Positions 12,253 through 23,631 of a stretch of 64,000 nucleotides of DNA are shown piece after piece. The stretch is from assembly GCA_963969595.1 (NCBI GenBank), contig OZ018412.1:4218501-4282500 (forward strand), in the 5' to 3' direction. This DNA comes from Neckera pumila. Lineage: Eukaryota; Streptophyta; Bryopsida; Hypnales; Neckeraceae. Numbering within the stretch: the stretch's first letter is position 1; each line of letters opens with the position of its first letter. A model generated the notes under the pieces. The model did no database searches, was not told the DNA's origin, and saw only the letters and a program-made list of their open reading frames with translations. Both the position numbers and the translations under genes were made by a program.

Positions 12253-13628
12253 TGTCAGGGTATGCAAAACTCAAAATAGAGAAAGCAGAATAGAATAGTG
12301 TTAAAATAGTATAATTTTTTTGACTTTATGCATAGGAATAGGAAAGTAGAAACAAAAGTTTAGGATTATAGATTAAGCAATTTCTTGATAGGCTAAAATC
12401 ATAACTAAGTTTCCAGAACCAGACGTAATCACGTAAACGCCAGTCAAAATCCGGAGAATTCTGGATTGAAGGAATTTACGGACCGGACTCTGGAAATTTA
12501 GGAAATTCCGGAATTTTAGGGAGTAGCCGAGTTCCGGACTTTTAGGATCTGAACGGCTTTCTTGGAACGGTTAATTGGGCCGTTGCCCTGGTTTTTTGGT
12601 GACTTTTAGGTCGCCTTGCTTTGTATTTAAGGGTGGGCTGGCTTGCTAGCCTTTCATTCCCCTTCCCTTGTCATTCAATCTGAGCATTTAGGAGATCACT
12701 TTAGGATCATTCTGTTGCGTATCGCGTCTATGGTCACTTGTGTGTTGGTGTGTAAGTACGAGTGTGCAGGGGTGAGGAGGAATCCGGATCTTAGGCGACT
12801 GGGTCTGATTGATAGTGAGCGTTTGTGTGAAGGTTCTGGATTTGTGAAAGAAGATTAGTGCATTGTACCTTTAAACTGCTGGAATAGTAATCCGGAAAGA
12901 GTGGAGTGGAAGTGAGTTCGGTTGTCAACCCGTGCGGAGGTAAGCGCCCGCCAAAAGGAAGTCGCCGCTCTCCTGGAAGGCCTGCCAACTACTGGATCAG
13001 TCTAGATTCTAGAACATACGCATCTCTGTCGATTCAAGAAGTCTTGATCTGTCGTTGTAGTGAAGGAAATAGGACGTGGTTCTGAGTGACCTACTTTCCG
13101 GATTGGCCATCCGGAAAGTTGTGAGAATTGCTACCCTCTCTTTCTCTATTACAAACTCTGTTTGGATTGTGTGTGTTTGTTTAAAATATTAGTGGAGAGA
13201 GTGTTTGAACTACAAGTGGTGAGTCCCTACCCCTCTAAAAGACCAACAATGGACCCTCTGACGGTAAAACAGGGGTACAGAAAACCAGAGTGTGACTAGA
13301 CAAAACCAGAACCCGGACAAGGACGGATTCTGGATTGGATTTCGGAAAGTAGTGAGGAAAGATTCCGGATTGGATTCCGGAAAGTAGTGAGGAAAGATTT
13401 CGGATTAGATTCCGGAAAGTAGTAAGGAAAGATTCCGAATTGGATTCTAGAAAGTAGTAGCAAGCGGAAGAGAGTGAATCGTTGAGACGGATTGCTTGGG
13501 TGTGTTTTGGAAGAGATCCGGATATCCTTAGTTTGCAATAACATTTGGAATTCCTTGGGATGATATTTCGTGTTATCTTAGCACATTTTTGTGTTAAGGA
13601 TACTTACGCCTAGACTGCGCGTATGACA
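12253..13628 (+). mobile_element. Solo LTR, short form of family C
   Basis: The insertion begins TGTCAGGG, ends ATGACA, and is flanked by a perfect 5-bp target duplication TGTAC (12248-12252 and 13629-13633). It interrupts an otherwise continuous exon of the minus-strand gene. The region from about 12605 to the end is clearly homologous, in inverted orientation, to 60064-61100 of the long family C LTR: TATTTAAGGGTGGGC, GGTAAGCGCCCGCC, the hairpin near 13255, and the terminal segment with ACACAAAAATGTGC on the opposite strand. It lacks the coding cassette of the long form. A TATA-like TATTTAAG lies near 12625, about 1.0 kb before the end. Confidence 0.85.
13322..13461. repeat. 35-bp tandem repeat, four units
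   Basis: Four units of 35 bp (13322, 13357, 13392, 13427) share GGATTGGATTCCGGAAAGTAG with few substitutions. They lie inside the solo LTR, between its conserved hairpin and its end. Confidence 0.85.
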
Positions 13629-14101
13629 TGTACCACCCACAAACTTCCCAGTGCTCCTTCTTCCACTTCCTGGTGATCTCATCCAATATCATGCAATTCT
13701 CGGCACGTCTGTCCAAGTAGCTTGGAAAGAACAATGGTGTCTTCGACGTGGCGTTCCGTGCATACAGCACGAACTTAAAATATCGATAGAGAACCCTGGC
13801 CACAACCTGATCCAGACCAATCCGAAACTCTGGACGATGATTCTTATGAACTCCTTTGCCATCAAATTCATGCGAAAATGCAATATCCCAAAGCTGGATG
13901 TGATTTTGCTCCACATAATCAACGATGCTAGGGATTGGACTTTCACCAGGTGGTTGATAATTGATCGTGACATCCAGCTTAGAGAAAGCCGCATCGAACA
14001 GTTCTTGCATAGAACTAGACAACTATAACAGGGAATTAGTAACAACTCTGATGGGGCCATGATCGAATTCAAGAAAAAGATGAAAAGGTAAATCAAGTTA
14101 C

Positions 14102-14519
14102 CTGTGCCCACCAGGTGGCCTTGTGAAGCCACTCAGAAAAAGTATGATCAGGAACTTGTTTTTCGGGAACCTCATTACTTCTTGAAGCAAGGTAGGTTTG
14201 TTCCATCGCTCCAGCCATTTGACTTTCACTGCCGCGTCCATGACCAAGGTTGAAAGATACCACAACTTCTCCTGCGACACCTCTGGATTGTCTTCCCGGT
14301 TCTCATAGTGAATCTGAACTTGCTCCAAGAATTGCGGTGTTTGCCTCGGATCAGTAATGGGAAGTTGTTTCTTCACATCAGATGACATATCCTTCTTTAC
14401 TTATCCACAACCTTCCCAATGGCGTCGTAGAGCTTCCCAGTAGTCCATTCACTCCATTTCTCCAGATATTTTTCCTTGAATCTCCTAGTTGCATGAGCTA
14501 CTGCATCATCTAGCTCTTG
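14102..14519 (-). pseudogene. Exon pieces of the methyltransferase-like gene
   Basis: A good acceptor (TCTTGCAG) at 14520 opens a charged helical segment ending in KVVDK. Further on, another reading frame carries PDHTFSEWLHKATWWAQ up to a donor (CAG|GTAACT) at 14102/14101, followed by a 79-bp intron. The two parts are not in one frame, so an extra small intron or a frameshift lies between about 14400 and 14250. No domain is recognised here. Confidence 0.4.
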
Positions 14520-14775
14520 CTGCAAGACAATGAACATGAGATGAGGCTTTTTCGTATAATGAACTTACAGGATACTCACATTATAGTAACTGATCAGAAG
14601 AACATCAAATTTTTTTGGTGAATACTTCCACCTCAGTTGAGATGTAGAAAATCCTTCATCTTTTAAGCTGAATCTCAGAATATACACAGCATGTGAAGAT
14701 ATCGGCACTCCATTTCTTCAATCCGAAAGCAAACAATAGACGTCACAAAGAGTAGTCCCCTAACAAAGAGTAGCG

Positions 14776-14930
14776 TAAGCTTGACGAAGCGCAAGCCAGA
14801 CGAAGCAAAATCCAAGCAAGACGGAGCGCAAGGCTTCACGGAGCGCCAGCCACCACGGAGCCACTTGACAAAGCGCAAGCAACCAGACGGAGATCAAGCC
14901 ACCACGGAGCGCTAGCCAGATAGAGCAGAA
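14776..14930. repeat. Degenerate short repeats (CACGGAGCGC words)
   Basis: Words like GACGGAGCGCAAGCCA and CACGGAGCGCCAGCC recur about seven times with irregular spacing of roughly 20-25 bp inside the presumed first intron of the minus-strand gene. Open frames here are compositional. Confidence 0.6.
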
Positions 14931-15006
14931 GGTACTGGTGACAATACCTTCAAGAACACCAACAATGATGTTAGGAGGCAAACCATAAATTTTATTGTCA
15001 CATTAC

Positions 15007-15334
15007 CTCGCTCTGGAGTGGTTTCTCTACTCGGTCCTTCTGCGTGATCACTAGCACTCTCATCAAGTGTACTTCCACTTTCGCTGCTACCTGGGGAGGT
15101 TTTCTCTGCAAGTCCTCGCTCCATCGTGTCCTCTGCAATTTCTGTGAGGCTACTTGGAGAAGGAACGTGCACTTCGCTAATTGATGGTTCTCCGCTACGG
15201 AATTCTAGGACTCTAATAGTCTCTCCTGCATCAGCTTTTCTAGCATTTGATCGCAACTCCCTCATGATCCTAGACCTCTTCAGGGGCTTTGGATTTGTAA
15301 AATACAAAGCTCGTGGTTTTTGTCTCTTTGGCAT
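15007..15334 (-). pseudogene. First exon of the methyltransferase-like gene
   Basis: The exon opens at ATG 15334 with a short basic start (MPKRQKPRALYF) and a Lys/Arg-rich segment like a nuclear localisation signal. A Ser/Glu-rich low-complexity part follows. The frame runs into a canonical splice donor (GAG|GTAATG) at 15007/15006. Past that point the translation turns hydrophobic and uncharacteristic, which supports splicing. This piece is undamaged as far as it goes. Confidence 0.5.
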
Positions 15335-16207
15335 TCTAAAGGGTGCAGGAATTCATTGTCATTTCCACTCCTTGCAATACTAATTACCCTAGTCCTATTT
15401 ATGTACCATCGTAGCTATTTACGTATTATTCCAAGTGCTTGCGCCATAAAGACTATATTACGCAACCCAACCGGGTGCTAAATCCTTCAGACATGCCAAC
15501 AAGCACAGATGATTACAAGTTTAAAGCTGAAGTGAGAAACACTAATGGCATCATTCCATTTTGGCGGGTCAACAATGACTATTGACAGGTCGATCCCTTT
15601 GACCCCGTTGCGTTGTCATAACTCGTTCAACCTGGTGCTCAATATCATAGAGGGAATTTCCATTCTGCGAAATTCGTCCCTTTTCCAATTTGTGGGTTTG
15701 AGTATTCTGACACTTCAATTGACGGTTCTCCGCAGACAGTTCAACAAATTCAAGAAAACAAGTTACGGACCTCTGGGCTCCTTATTACCTCTAGAGTAGT
15801 TGTAGCTACTCAAAGAGTAGTCCCCTATTAAAAAATAAACTAAGGGACTGCTCTTCCAACCACACATACTTTTAATATCCAGTCTATTTTATTCATTGTA
15901 AGTCATACAACATCCAAAAATCTTTCCTTTTAAAACCGGCTGCAGCTCCGACAGTGTTCACTGTAACTAGGAACGGATGCTAATTAAAATGAACGTGTAC
16001 CACAAAGTTTGGTTTAGTACTATGTTGCCTTAATGAACTATTGAATGGCGGCATGTCTTTAGTTATGAAATGAGTACACTTTATTGACGTACTCCTAAAA
16101 TTCTACCTTACTTATTCAAGGAATATAGTAGCTAGATTTTACTTGGTCCTTGTTTTGCACTTAGCTTTCATGTTTGTTGTATTGCCTCCTCATGAGTTAG
16201 GGTTGTC
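15335..16207. other. Divergent intergenic region
   Basis: About 870 bp between the starts of the minus-strand methyltransferase-like gene and the plus-strand transposase. It could hold promoters for both, but I see no convincing TATA box. An 84-codon open frame (15545-15799) shows no recognisable feature. A small foldback lies at 15814-15855. Confidence 0.5.
15814..15855. repeat. Small inverted repeat with AGTAGTCCCCT tips
   Basis: AGAGTAGTCCCCT (15814-15826) is almost the reverse complement of AAGGGACTGCTCTT (15842-15855). The same word AAAGAGTAGTCCCCT also occurs in direct orientation at 14747-14761. This may be the tip of a decayed inverted-repeat transposon. Confidence 0.5.
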
Positions 16208-17733
16208 ATGTCTACCTTGGAGGATGCCATCTCTAATGAGGTTGTAATTCGAGGAGATGGACCAACAGTGCCTATTTCTTTCATCGTGGGGGAAGATGGC
16301 TTCACTAGAGTTACTTGTTTTTGTCTAGCTTTGCGGTTTCAGATTATAGAAGGTACTTTGCATTTGGATTTAGATGTCGTTAACCCAGTCTTGAGGCAGG
16401 TCTCTGAAACTGTAGCGCAGATGTCAAGTGACTCTCTTGGCGGTGAGGTCTGGTCTTTGTCACCCGGAAACTATCGCGTGTATGGAATGAAAGACAATAC
16501 GGTTGATTGTACACCTAGACGTTCTTCTGCAACATCAGAGGTCACCCCAATGCTTCAGAACGTTAAATTAGAGCATGTTGATGGTCCAGTCCTTGTTCTC
16601 AGTGATGATTCTAATAGTGACTGCATCCTTTCCATGCTTGACTTTACTGCTTCTGACCTTGCAGGACCCTTGGTTGTGCACGCACCTTCCGTTCTTGAGT
16701 CAAATCCCTTCCGTCGTTCAGGTCCATCCACTTCTAAGCCTCCCTTGCCCCTTGTTGAGAGTATTGTCCACTGCCTACGCTAGTTGAATACCAACAAGGG
16801 CGCTAGGTCAATTCTTAGCAAGTTAGATTACAATTCAATTACAATAGAGAAGGTAGAATGTCTGCCACCAGATTTTAATGGTGATATTATCTTCAAGCTC
16901 CCTCCAGTGGGGAAGTATCTGCTATCTACAAAGGCCGGGCAGCTGCATGGCATGGATAAAAAAGATGACGGACACGCTTGGACTCGAACGGCTATTACGC
17001 ATATCCCATCAGCGTCTCAACTTTCATTCAGATTGTCCAATTGCTTGGGACATTTACATTGCACGAATACTGATTGCAAATATAGAAGTCGACCCAACCG
17101 CTTGTCTCCGTCAAATGAAACTGAGTGGGAAGGTCTTGCCTCCTCTGCCTTCATTTCTGAATCTAATCCCCCTTGTAATTCTACTGTCGTTTGTGCCCAC
17201 TGCCTTGTGAAGCCTACTTGTGTAGATAGTTGTTCTACAAAAATATATTATGTTTACGGCCCAAGTCACATAACCTGTGCCTGTATCCATCTTGGATTTC
17301 ATGCACATCCTGTGAAATAAGGAAATTATCGAAAATCAGTTGCCAAACTCCAGAGTCTTATTGGCGAATATGTAGAAAGGGCTCCATCAACAACAAACTC
17401 TGCCATTGTCCTGGAGGCGATTAAGGAGTACCTTGGCAAATTACTTCTATGTTCGGAAGGTATGCCTCAGAAGACTCTAGCAATTGAGGAATTACTCTCG
17501 ATCCTGGACAAATTCAAGCAAATGTCATCTCCGAGTATTCGAAACGAGGTCACGACTTTCCAATACCTCCGTTGTTTTGGAGTCCTAGATAGCATCACCA
17601 CACTGAGAGGGTCCAGCAACTGGGCCTTCATCTAGGAGAACAAGTTTCCGGGACAAGGAGCGGACTCTGACAAGGTCTTCATTTCAAAATGGCGGAATGG
17701 GGCTATGGAAGTGGGGACGACTTGGTTAGGCGT

Positions 17734-19379
17734 TGTCGTGTAGAGAGAGTTTGCCTCGGGCAATTGCAGAGATTTTGGCTGCAATTTGAAATGGTTTAGG
17801 ACTAGGGTGTGTAACGGTCGCGTCGAATCTTGTACCTCAAACCTTGAATCTTCTACTTAGAACGTCGAATCTTCAACTTCACCTTGAAATTGCTCCTTGT
17901 TGGCCTATCCTGAGGCTGGCTCTAAACGGGTCAGGATTTGGTTAGGTAGGTGATAAGAAACCACAGTCTTTGGACAAGTAAAACGGGATAGCATAACACG
18001 AGATGCCATCCGGATGATGGGCTCCTAAACTTTCAAACTCCCGATGACCAACTTTAAGAACCAAGCTTCACCGTGAGAACAAGCAAGTCTCGAGCATGTG
18101 GGCAATTAACCCCACTTCGTCACCCACGGCACAAAATGAGGCTAGCAATGATGTAAACCAAGCCGCCCGCAACAACAAAGTTTACAAAGCCACAAGCTAC
18201 ACACACACACACACACACAAGTCTTCAACACTTCCTCCAATCTTCAACTTCAACCTCTAATTTGTAAGCTGAACTTTGGGTGAGTGCCTCCAACGCTCCA
18301 CAGCTTCAAATGAGATGAGTAATATCTCTTTGGAAAGCTAGCACAAACTCCTACTTCTCCTCTAAGTTTCAAACAATTCTAAAACTCTGTCCAACTTCTA
18401 TGGCCATCCAAAGTTTTGGCCTTGAGAGAAAAAGGGCAGCAGACCCTCCTTCACTTTCACACTCACAACTCACTCATAAAAACTCCAAATGGAACAAATG
18501 ATAGCTTTATGAAATGCTAACACAATTTTCTACACTCTTTCCAAATCTCATTTTAAATCAAGAACCTATCCGTCTTTCATGGCTGATCAAAGTCTCTGCC
18601 TTTTAGTTTCAAAGGCAACAAAACCCCCTCCACTCAAACTAGCACAACTTTTGATTCACAACTCCAAATCAAGCAAATGAGATCAATTTAAAAAATACAC
18701 ACTATAATACACAACTCTTCCAAATTTCATTTCAAAACTCTTTAAACTCCCAACACAATAGCCTTCCAAACATTCGGGGTCCTCTCTAAACTCACAATGA
18801 GAGAGAAGATCCCTAGTGTCCCCTTTTTCCTCACCCTATCTTCATTCTCACCACACAAATAAGGGGGTCCGCCCCTAACTCACTCTTCAAGGCTACAACA
18901 ACAATAATTGAACACTCATTTGGCCTACAATTATTTCTTTATCTTTAACTTAGAAGGAAATTCATTCAAGTTCATCGAGAAGGCAAACTATTTGAATAAT
19001 TTCCTCATACGACTTTACAAATACAAAACTAATTCAAGAAATCACTCCAACTATGGAATGAAAAATTCAAACTCAACACACGTCTGGTAGAGGTAAAAAC
19101 TAGAATTCCAATAACACTCCATCTGCAGGAATTTGAGAAAATTCAAATTCACGCTTCAGTTGAGATTCTTCATCTTGAGACTCAGAAAAAATCCTCCAAT
19201 TTGACATTCTAAATCTAAAATAGAAAACAACTACTACTTATGGAATTTGATGAAGTGCTTAGGCAAATCAGTCTTCTTATATAGATGTCATGCACCTCAA
19301 TAAGAAGGCGTCACCTTGAAGCTACTCGATAAAACATATAATATATATTTTTACACTATGTACAAATGTACAACACGAT
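17734..19379. mobile_element. 1.65-kb insertion in the transposase gene
   Basis: Compared with the related transposase at 50.1 kb, the frame reads GSGDDLVRR up to GGCGT (17729-17733) and resumes at AGCGT-ATGCAA (19380 onward, MQPGGD). The flanking pentamers match at 4 of 5 positions, as for an old 5-bp target duplication. The insert starts TGTCGTGT and ends ACACGAT, giving short inverted ends. It has no substantial open frame and contains an (AC)10 run. It is probably an old solo LTR of a further family; an intron is the alternative. Confidence 0.55.
18199..18218. repeat. (AC)10 microsatellite
   Basis: Ten perfect AC dinucleotides inside the insertion in the transposase gene. Confidence 0.95.
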
Positions 19380-21556
19380 AGCGTATGCAACCCGGAGGTG
19401 ACTTGGAAAATGCATGGATGATGTTTCACCATGTTAAACAAGTAAAGGCCTGGACCACGATGGCTTGTCACGTCTACAACTCCACATATTGCCGCATCAT
19501 GACTATTGCTGTTTGCAAAGTGCAATCTAAAGATGTGACAGCTCAACAAGTGTTTTGGAAGAATCTGAATGCTGTGTTTTCTAGGCTTGGTATTACTAAT
19601 CCAAATTTCAAAGGTTCATAGTAGACAGTGCTTAGGCAAACTGGAATGTTGTATGTATTGTATACGGTTCTGGTGACCCAACAATCCCCATGGTCAACCG
19701 CGAAAGGACTTGCGTTTTCCACTAGACCCAATCACTAGAGAAACACACCAAGGCAGATATCAGAGCAGACCTGCAGGATCAACATTGACGACTTTGTAAA
19801 CAATACAAGAACTCTATATCATTGGAGGAGGCTCAGAGTAGGTACTTGGCCATCCGTGCATGGTGGTTATCATCTGGCGCTTTAACTGATGAAGGACTTC
19901 CAAGACTCGAATTATGGCTAGCATTCTGGCATTTTTGGTACCGCCAATGGGGAGGATTCATGGAACTGGTAAGTGCAAACTTCAGTTGTTTTTTTGCTTC
20001 ATTTTGCCTACCATGCAACTGCCATGCCGATATCGGCACTACTTCTTGGTAGTGGCAGTTCTTACATCTCTTCCTTCCTATTCACCAAATGTTTTGTAGT
20101 CTTGTTCTTCGTTTCAACACTCATCCTATAGGATTGCGTGCAGGACCTTTCACCAACCGAATTGGCCGAGATGCCGTCATGTAATTTGGCGGAGTCGGTC
20201 CACAACAAGTGGTTGCAACAGTTGGGCAAAAGAGGAAATGATCTGTACGTTGCTTCCGTCGATGACATGGTCAGAGCATTCATGCAAATTGTTGCCTACT
20301 ACCAATTCCTGAAGGGTGGAAAGCCAGGTATTGGTTCGGGTAAAGAAGAACTCTGTCTTTGTATAGCCCAACGCACCGCTCAATGCTCCAAAAATTTGAA
20401 GGTTCTTCATGCCGCCCTTGCCAATATGCTTGGTGCTGACGTCCTCTGCATACGTGATCCGCATTTGGAAAGGGAAGAAGTTTTCGTTTCCTTGAAGCAA
20501 AAGGCAAATCTCCCTTCGGGATCAAAATTCAACTCGCATTGCCCTGACAAGTCAGTGTCTCCGGCCCGAGGCGCAAGGCCCAACGGCTCAATCCGATGAT
20601 TGTAAATCTCAGTGCCGAGGACCCACAATGAGAATTTGAACTTAGCCAAAGAGAAGGCACTACTCCCCCACTACAGTCATCACTGACTCACTCTCCGGCA
20701 AAGCATGTCAAATCAGTTCAGGAGACTATTTGCGATGAGCGGTTTAGGTATATTGCAAGACTCCCGAGGACGTTTGCTAAAGCTTGCTTTGCTCTACAGG
20801 CCAAGACCAAAAAGAAATGTGTGGCAAGGATTGTGCAGGACAATCGAAGTACAGCTGCCCCAACTTACACCGGATTGATGGACAATTACAAGAAGGTTAG
20901 ATTGGAGAACATGCAATTCTTCTTCTGCAATGATGACATCAATTGCTGTGTCAATGGAACTCGACGGAAATGGGTAGTTTCTAAACCTGTCGTCCCTGAT
21001 GTTTGGCCTATTAAGATGGGCATGAACTTGACAAGGAAAGAGATTCTAACTCTCAAAAACGTCGGATTCAACTTATGGAGGCGTCAATCTATTCCCTCGA
21101 AAGTTGTTTGGGGAAGGCATTTCTGTGAATCTGGGCAACTATCCTCCTCCAAATCCTTCAGATCACCCCACCAAGCGATACGGGAAGAACATTCGGAGAA
21201 ACCCTGCTCCTCCAACAACGAAGCACCACAACAACTACGCTTCTACTCTGTCTATTGTCGGGGAGATCTGCAATATTCTAATGATTCCTCCTCCGGCTCT
21301 CGGCTGCATTGTTACATTAGAGTCCAGAAATATTTCTAAGGTATCTAGGTATTTGCTGACAATTGGTCAATTCCCAGGCTGCGATTGCCCATCATTCAAA
21401 GACATGTCACACAAGTCACTTGGCAAGCAAGGAGCATGGACGTACTGTAAGCACCTGTTCTATATATTCGTCATTGTTTGTGGTTTAGATCCGGAGGTAG
21501 ATATCTTTATGCGTGCTCCTAGTTTCAGCTGGAATGAGATAAAACAGGTTCTATAG

Positions 21557-23631
21557 ATTCTGCTACTAAAACACTATGGTGCATAGTGAGTATGAATAGT
21601 CCTCATATTGCAGTGTGATCCTCTCTCCTACTTTAAAAAGACGGTGGTGAGACTTGAAGGGCCACCGCCAAAGTTTGTGCACGTAGCTGTTGGTGTTGTC
21701 TGCTTGCTCTAAAATCAAATCCTATAGAAGTTCTTGGAGTATTTTGCACTCATCCTCTCAGTGCATGACATGAGTTTGTACCCGAAATCCTAAATGTCTG
21801 TCTCATATCCAAGCCTTCTTGGTTTTCTGAATCCCTAAATCCATTTCCGCTGTCGGGGCCGACTGTGGCTGTCTTCCAAGTGTTTCGTAATCACCGTAGA
21901 CTCTAAACCCACCATCTCTCCGCACCCTAAATTGTTTGTGTACGCCTTCTAAAGTCTAAACATAAGCTAAACCACTATAACCACTATTTGTTCCTCTACC
22001 ACCACTATAGCCCATTCTCCATCACATACCCTCCCTAACTCTTGCAATCCCCTAAACAGTACCTCCTCACTCCCACTTGACTTCCCTTCCACTCTTCTTC
22101 TTGCTTCGATCCAGAACCACAGATATTATATCTTCTCACACCCTTATCACCACAATTATAGGACCTTGTGACCGTAACTTGCAACTTTTCTCTTCTAGAC
22201 GGTACGTGCACTAACAAAATAAAACTCCTCTCCACCATATTTCTACAACCTACTCCGCGGTCATAGGTCCTTCATTATTATAAATTCCAGGAGTATTCTC
22301 ATTTAAAATGTTCTATAACTTTTACTTTATCGCCCCCATTCCAAAAAGTAACGAACTTCTAGCGTTCTACGCTCGCAAATCTAAGCTCTATGCTCTCCGC
22401 CAACGACGCTAGCATGCAAGCTTGGAGCCGTGAGTCTATGAGCGTGGAGCCTGGAGCCTGTGAGCTTGGAGCCTAAAGAAAAAAAATTTCCATTTTTGTG
22501 CCTCCAAATTTTTCTTTTGCTAAAAAAGTTCAAAAAAATGATTTTTTTGCTATTTATGGTAAAATTGGGATCTATAACCGTGTAACCTATGACCATGGAT
22601 TATTAAATATTTTATGTGTTTCTTGGATTTTTTGTAGTAGAAAAAATCTACTACATTGTGAGACCGAGAGTCATTTCTTATGGGTTTAGGATTCTTAAGA
22701 AACCTGAGCTCCAAAAAAAAAAAAAAAGTGGGGGTGACCACGATGTTATCCCAAGAAATATAGAAAAAAATGAAGGGTCAAGTTGAGAGCGGGAGTCATT
22801 TCTCATTGAGGTTAAGGTATTTAGAAAATGTAAGCTCTAAAAAAATTAGAAAAGTGAATAGGTGCTTGCGGTATTGTTCAAAAAAGTATAGAAGAAGAAA
22901 TGGGGGATGAAGTTGAGACCGAGAGTGATTTATTGTTGGGACTATGCTTAAGGAATTACAATTGGAATGGATTTTGAAAGCAAATAAAGAAAGCCCAGAA
23001 ACCAATTGAAGCCAAGTCTATATATATTTTTTTTATTATTCTATACGTGTTTTTATCTATACATTTTTGTTTTATCATATTAAACAAAATGGCAGAGAAC
23101 CCTTGGGGAATATAATTCTCCGCATAATCACGGAGAAAGGCTATTCCCCCAGAGGGCCCACTGCCATATATAACCATTGAACATGAAACCTCTTATAGTG
23201 GCATGTTCCAAAATGCCAATCATTATGGGACATATGAATAGGAACCTGGGAACATTGGTCTTGTCACTCTTCCTTCATCTGCTTACATATTTGATAATAA
23301 AAAACTATGAAGTGCATTAGGTGGGTTTCAAATAGTGTGTTTGCCAATTTTGATTATCTTGGTACTTTGTGAAAATTAAAATCTATAAATACTAGAAGAC
23401 GTCTGGATCTCAAAAGAAATGGAAGAAAAGCTGAAATAAGGGAGGACTGGAATCAAGAGTTAAGGTCCCCTTAAAAAAAGAAAGTATTACAAAGAAAAGG
23501 GACAAAATGGACAGTAGATTGGATATAGATCCGGACATTAAATCCACAACAGTATGCATCAAATCATTTCAGTTGTAATATATAAAAATGAGTGCATTAC
23601 AATTGAGTTACATTGGAAAATGTGGCCATGC
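21557..23631. other. Spacer without a recognisable gene
   Basis: The left part is C-rich on the plus strand with no long frame. The part after 22380 has words such as GAGCGTGGAGCCTGGAGCC and then AT-rich DNA. A dimeric repeat lies at 22660-22938. No gene could be supported. The region may include the 3' ends or terminal repeats of the two flanking transposase copies, which face each other here, but I could not identify them. Confidence 0.5.
22660..22938. repeat. Direct repeat dimer of 125-130 bp
   Basis: Units start at 22660 and 22785 with a partial third at 22915. Each opens with GAGAC/GCGAGAGT-ATTT and shares GAGCTCCAAAAA or GTAAGCTCTAAAAA and a TATAGAA-AAAATG-GG-AAGTT ending. Non-coding. 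Confidence 0.55.

Larger units (their letters stand above)
11697..14022 (-). pseudogene. Large exon split by a solo LTR
   Basis: The exon starts after an acceptor (TTATAG) at 14023 and is open to 13634. If the 12253-13628 insertion and one copy of its TGTAC target duplication are set aside, the frame continues without a break from GWY into IDCLVNNPPPFE and on through a Lys-rich basic tract and a Pro-rich tract. A TAG near 11855 interrupts it, and the same frame then continues to a donor (AAG|GTTTGT) at 11697. The clean frame across the insertion shows this was one exon when the element landed. Function of this part is unknown. Confidence 0.6.
8794..15334 (-). pseudogene. Decayed multi-exon gene with a DNA methyltransferase-like domain
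   Basis: Minus-strand exon-like pieces follow each other in order with plausible GT-AG borders: 15334-15007, 14519 to about 14398, about 14388-14102, 14022-11697 (split by a solo LTR), about 11450-11095, 11000-10733, about 10640-10370, 10370-10155, about 9258-9129 and 9129-8794. The central exons resemble an N6-adenine/N4-cytosine DNA methyltransferase domain (DNA_methylase N-4/N-6 type). One exon ends in a PGSIILDAFASL motif-I region, and the next carries ALEDDA before IFRDKL, as in the acidic motif that follows. The order, target-recognition-like part first and then motif I, fits the permuted class. The DPPY-type catalytic motif is not seen where expected (NLKDGLW instead). In-frame stops (near 11855, 11394 and 11364) and a frameshift near 10590 argue for a dead copy. 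The outer exons are unrecognised. Confidence 0.5.
16208..21556 (+). pseudogene. SWIM zinc-finger, MULE-like transposase (broken, copy 1)
   Basis: The start is ATG 16208. The N-terminal part ends near a SPGNYRVYG motif. A TAG at 16781 interrupts the same frame, which then carries a Cys/His cluster (CLGHLHCTNTDCKY and a later C-x2-C...C-x3-C run) followed by ACIHLGFHAHPV. The middle part (19385 onward) has NPNFKG and WLAFWHFWYRQWGG. An intron with GTAAGT and TATAG borders spans 19969-20131. The last part (21104-21556) has a SWIM finger with C-D-C-P...C-K-H spacing. Such cut-and-paste transposases act in the nucleus on their own terminal repeats. Breaks include stops at 16781, 17318 and 17633, a 1.65-kb insertion, several stops between 19619 and 19800, and a frameshift near 21100. 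The exact superfamily (MULE or KDZ-like) is uncertain. Confidence 0.65.
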
